Source: an uncultured Mollicutes bacterium
GTDB lineage: Bacteria > Bacillota_I > Bacilli_A > RFN20 > CAG-449
DNA: 6,848 nt
Assembly (NCBI GenBank): GCA_900551385.1
Contig: URVS01000076.1
Coordinates: 1 to 6,848 of the forward strand
Reading direction: 5' to 3'
Below are positions 4,921-6,848 of this stretch, piece by piece. Position numbers and translations under genes: made by a program. Position 1 is the first letter of the stretch. Every line of letters begins with the position of its first letter. The notes below the pieces were generated by a model. That model saw only the letters and a program-made list of their open reading frames with translations. It made no database searches and had not been told where the DNA came from.

Positions 4921-6198
4921 ATGAAATTAAAGAATAAATTTTTAATAATATTACCACTACTTTTAGCTAGTTGTAATCCAGTTAATAACTCTAATGATAT
5001 AGTAGAAATCCAAGGTAATTTACAAATGGAAGTTAATTCTACTCAACAATTAACTTTATCTAAAGAAATTGATAATGTTATTTGGTCATCAAGTAATGAT
5101 TTTATAGCAAGAGTTAAAAATGGATTAGTTACTGCTTATAATGTTGGTAATGTTATTATTGAAGCTAAATATGATGATAAAGTAGCTAGTTTTAATATTG
5201 AAGTAATTAAATCTTTAAATATTAATTCATTAAATAGTTTATTATCTATTTTAAATGAAAATAATGAAGCAAGTTATCAAGAAATTCATTATATAGAACA
5301 AGCAAGTAATAGTAAAACTGAAGAAAAATTATATAGATTTAATAATTATTATTATATTGATAAAAAAGAAGAATATACCCGTATTGGACAATTAAATGTT
5401 GATAATTCTCAAGAATTTTATGGTGAATATAATGGTTATTGTTATTATTTAAATATTGGTAATAATTATTATGCTAATAAAAAGAAAATTGTTGAAGAAA
5501 ATGCTCAAGATAATGAGATTAGTAAAGGTGATTTAAATAATAAATTAAATCAATCAATTTATTTAAATAGATTTTTAACTAAATTTAACGAATCTTATAC
5601 TGGTTATGTTGATACTAAAGATATTATTGTTGAAAGTGTAATAGATAAAGATGTTAAAACAAAATATACTTCTTTTTCTAAACATGTTTGGGATAATAAA
5701 GTTAATTGTGATTATAAAACATTTACATCTAATTTTGTTTTTGATTTAAATGGTAAACTTAAATCTATTGATTATCAATTTAATAATTATGGTGATGATC
5801 AATATAATATTGAATTAAATAAATTAAATGATGATGCTGAAGTTAAAGAATATAGTTCAGTTAAAATAGAATTTTTAGATAAAAATTCTTTAACTACTTC
5901 ACCTATTGTTCCTACTAATTATTTTGTTAATGAAATAAAGCAAGCAACATATCAAAATGAGATTAAAGTAGGCGATATTTTAGTAAATAAAAATATTAAA
6001 GCCAATTCTTATCTTCCTAGTACAGCTTTAGACTATGATAATATTGAAATATATGATGTTGTTAATCCAAGCGATAGAGTAGTTATATCTTATGAAGATG
6101 GAGTATATACTGCTTCTAGCCAAGGAGAAGCAACTTTAAAAATTAGAATGAAAAATTCTTTAGATGTTACTTATTCATTAAAAGTGGAGGTTAAATAA
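4921..6198 (+). CDS. Second surface lipoprotein of the operon, BIG2-type domain plus unknown region
   Basis: A 425-aa lipoprotein of unknown function. The start at 4921 lies one base after the previous stop, with GTGGAGGA (4908-4915) inside the last codons of the upstream gene, so translation is probably coupled. The signal peptide MKLKNKFLIILPLLL ends in lipobox L-A-S-C with Cys18. Only a short Asn/Ser stretch follows, unlike the long Ser linker of the first protein. Residues 27-96 look like a BIG2 domain (LQMEVNSTQQLTL, IWSSSND, ARVKNGLVTAYNVGNVIIEAKY). Residues 97-320 are an unrecognised Asn/Tyr/Lys-rich region, and 323-425 a likely C-terminal Ig-like domain (EIKVGDILVNK; ASSQGEATLKIRM). 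The order of parts matches the first lipoprotein, and both have a P-T/S-N/D-Y-F segment just before the C-terminal domain, suggesting ancient duplication. No catalytic residues are recognisable; a surface binding role is inference. Confidence 0.85.
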   Translation: MKLKNKFLIILPLLLASCNPVNNSNDIVEIQGNLQMEVNSTQQLTLSKEIDNVIWSSSNDFIARVKNGLVTAYNVGNVIIEAKYDDKVASFNIEVIKSLNINSLNSLLSILNENNEASYQEIHYIEQASNSKTEEKLYRFNNYYYIDKKEEYTRIGQLNVDNSQEFYGEYNGYCYYLNIGNNYYANKKKIVEENAQDNEISKGDLNNKLNQSIYLNRFLTKFNESYTGYVDTKDIIVESVIDKDVKTKYTSFSKHVWDNKVNCDYKTFTSNFVFDLNGKLKSIDYQFNNYGDDQYNIELNKLNDDAEVKEYSSVKIEFLDKNSLTTSPIVPTNYFVNEIKQATYQNEIKVGDILVNKNIKANSYLPSTALDYDNIEIYDVVNPSDRVVISYEDGVYTASSQGEATLKIRMKNSLDVTYSLKVEVK

Positions 6199-6657
6199 AT
6201 GAAAAATAGAAATTTATTAATATTAGGTTTAGGTATTTTATTAAGTTCTTGTACAGGAAATAATACATCTACTACTCCTATGACTTTAGAAAAAGCATTA
6301 TTAGAATTAGGTAATAATTTCCATACTGTTTACCAAGATAAAAATGGAAGTTATGATTATTATCAACAAGATAATTTTTCTTATGATACATATAATAATT
6401 TAGGCTTATTAACCATGAAAAATGGTGGTTGTTATGAATTTACTATCGCTGATGATAATGTTATTTGTTCTTTACCATCTACTAATGATAATAAATATTA
6501 TGATAATTATATTTCAAAAATAGATTTATCTATTGATGATTTTGAAGAAGTGGTCAAGCTGGATGTCCAGTACATCGACAACTGGTCCATCTGGATGGAT
6601 ATCTACCTGCTGTTCAGGACGGTGGGCGTTGTGTTTGACCGGAAAGGGGCAAAATGA
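6199..6657 (+). CDS. Chimeric frame: third lipoprotein N-terminus joined to a sugar transferase C-terminus
   Basis: This 152-residue frame is not a credible single protein. It starts at the base after the preceding TAA, with GTGGAGG (6184-6190) inside the upstream gene as Shine-Dalgarno. MKNRNLLILGLGIL and lipobox L-S-S-C (Cys18) mark a third lipoprotein. A short NNTSTT linker and an Asn/Tyr-rich region (residues 28-114) resemble the middle part of the second lipoprotein, starting with a helix (LEKALLELGNN) comparable to its LNSLLSILNEN. No BIG2 domain precedes it, so either this paralogue lacks one or only its later part had Ig-like domains. From about residue 115 the sequence switches to the end of a bacterial sugar transferase, with a matching rise in G+C. 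The true lipoprotein probably continued well beyond this point. The first ~114 residues are a real gene start; the fusion is probably an assembly artefact. Confidence 0.8.
   Translation: MKNRNLLILGLGILLSSCTGNNTSTTPMTLEKALLELGNNFHTVYQDKNGSYDYYQQDNFSYDTYNNLGLLTMKNGGCYEFTIADDNVICSLPSTNDNKYYDNYISKIDLSIDDFEEVVKLDVQYIDNWSIWMDIYLLFRTVGVVFDRKGAK
6535..6556. other. Composition break / probable chimeric junction
   Basis: G+C changes from about 23% (6241-6540) to about 53% (6551-6848) with no transition zone, in the middle of an open frame. The left side uses TTA, GAT and ATT codons; the right side uses CTG, GTC, ATC and GAC. Protein content changes at the same place, from a lipoprotein to a polyprenyl-phosphate sugar transferase tail. 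The exact joint cannot be placed to the base because the motif GATTTTGAAGAAG fits either side. Confidence 0.85.
6541..6657 (+). pseudogene. C-terminal fragment of a polyprenyl-phosphate sugar-phosphate transferase
   Basis: Residues FEEVVKLDVQYIDNWS, then IWMDIYLLFRTVGVV and a short basic end, match the C-terminus of the bacterial sugar transferase family (WcaJ, EpsL and PglC-like). Members usually end L-D-x-x-Y-I-E-N-W-S-L-W-x-D-L-K-I-L-x-K-T. These membrane enzymes transfer a sugar phosphate from a UDP-sugar to undecaprenyl phosphate and start exopolysaccharide or glycan repeat units. Only about 38 of the usual 200-470 residues are present; the catalytic domain lies outside this contig, replaced by the lipoprotein gene. 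Its TGA stop overlaps the ATG of the epimerase gene, as in polysaccharide operons. Confidence 0.8.
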
Positions 6658-6848
6658 ATTATATCCTTTTTGGTGGATCTGGTTTTATCGGCACCCATCT
6701 CATTCATTTGCTGCTGAAGGAGTGCGTCAGACCCGGCGACGTGATCTACGACCTGGATCTTGTTATGCCCGGGGAAGAGGGCGTGGTGCCGGGCGTTGTG
6801 AAAAAGAACGATGGGGTGCAGTATATCCGGCTGGATGTGCGCAAGCCC
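6654..6848 (+). CDS. NAD-dependent epimerase/dehydratase (extended SDR), N-terminal part
   Basis: A 65-residue start of a nucleotide-sugar modifying enzyme, cut by the window end. MNYILFGGSGFIGTH holds the G-x-x-G-x-x-G NAD(P)-binding motif (Gly7, Gly10, Gly13) of an extended short-chain dehydrogenase. Asp33 in VIYDLD lies at the end of the second strand, which favours NAD over NADP, and Asp61 in IRLDVRKP fits the usual aspartate after strand three. The Tyr-xxx-Lys catalytic motif would lie beyond the window, so the reaction (4-epimerase, 4,6-dehydratase or other) cannot be told. The ATG overlaps the preceding stop as ATGA, and GGAAAGGGG (6641-6649) serves as ribosome binding site. With the sugar transferase fragment it indicates an exopolysaccharide or capsule operon. 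Its codons (CTG, GTG, GGC, CCC) differ from everything before 6540, so it probably comes from another genome. Confidence 0.85.
   Translation, partial: MNYILFGGSGFIGTHLIHLLLKECVRPGDVIYDLDLVMPGEEGVVPGVVKKNDGVQYIRLDVRKP

Noticed and set aside
4619..4957. 112-codon open frame on the minus strand.
   Set aside because: It is antisense to the Ig-like C-terminus of the first lipoprotein, with no ribosome binding site or recognisable product; long antisense frames are expected from this codon usage.
1..6540. Mollicute genetic code 4 (TGA as Trp), suggested by the very low G+C.
   Set aside because: Tryptophan is encoded by TGG in several genes, complete frames contain no in-frame TGA, and uppP implies a cell wall.

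Overview
The window is two unrelated pieces of DNA joined near base 6540. Bases 1 to about 6540 are very AT-rich (a hand count of 6241-6540 gives about 23% G+C). Genes there use TTA, ATT, AAA and GAT almost exclusively, TAA stops, TGG for Trp and no in-frame TGA, so the standard bacterial code (11) fits. A cell-wall recycling phosphatase gene, lipoproteins with a lipobox, and good Shine-Dalgarno sites suggest a walled low-G+C Firmicute, for example a gut Bacilli/RF39-type lineage. That placement is inference. Bases from about 6550 to the end are about 53% G+C with different codon use.

Layout: complement(1-208) is the N-terminal part of a Cof-type HAD phosphatase with both catalytic motifs eroded. 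Diverging from it, 275-631 encodes an unrecognised acidic 118-aa protein. It converges on complement(628-1460), an undecaprenyl-diphosphatase (uppP/bacA) gene split by a one-base frameshift; only its C-terminal 223 residues form a long open frame. A 268-base divergent intergenic region with an operator-like palindrome precedes 1729-3039, a UDP-glucose 6-dehydrogenase family protein whose catalytic Cys and thioester-hydrolysis Glu are replaced by Trp and Gln. A long AT-rich palindrome, a promoter and a classical terminator hairpin lie before a tight operon of three lipoproteins (3213-4919, 4921-6198, 6199 onward). The first two share a lipobox, Ig-like (BIG2) domain, unknown middle and C-terminal Ig-like layout.

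The third lipoprotein frame runs across the composition break and ends in the last ~35 residues of a polyprenyl-phosphate sugar-phosphate transferase. An extended-SDR nucleotide-sugar epimerase/dehydratase follows with an ATGA overlap and runs off the window. The simplest reading is a chimeric metagenome contig; a real recombination joint cannot be excluded from the sequence.

UppP, the dehydrogenase and the transferase/epimerase pair would all belong to envelope polysaccharide metabolism, but the last two lie across the join and should not be assumed to come from the same organism. No tRNA, rRNA, CRISPR array, insertion sequence or phage gene was seen.
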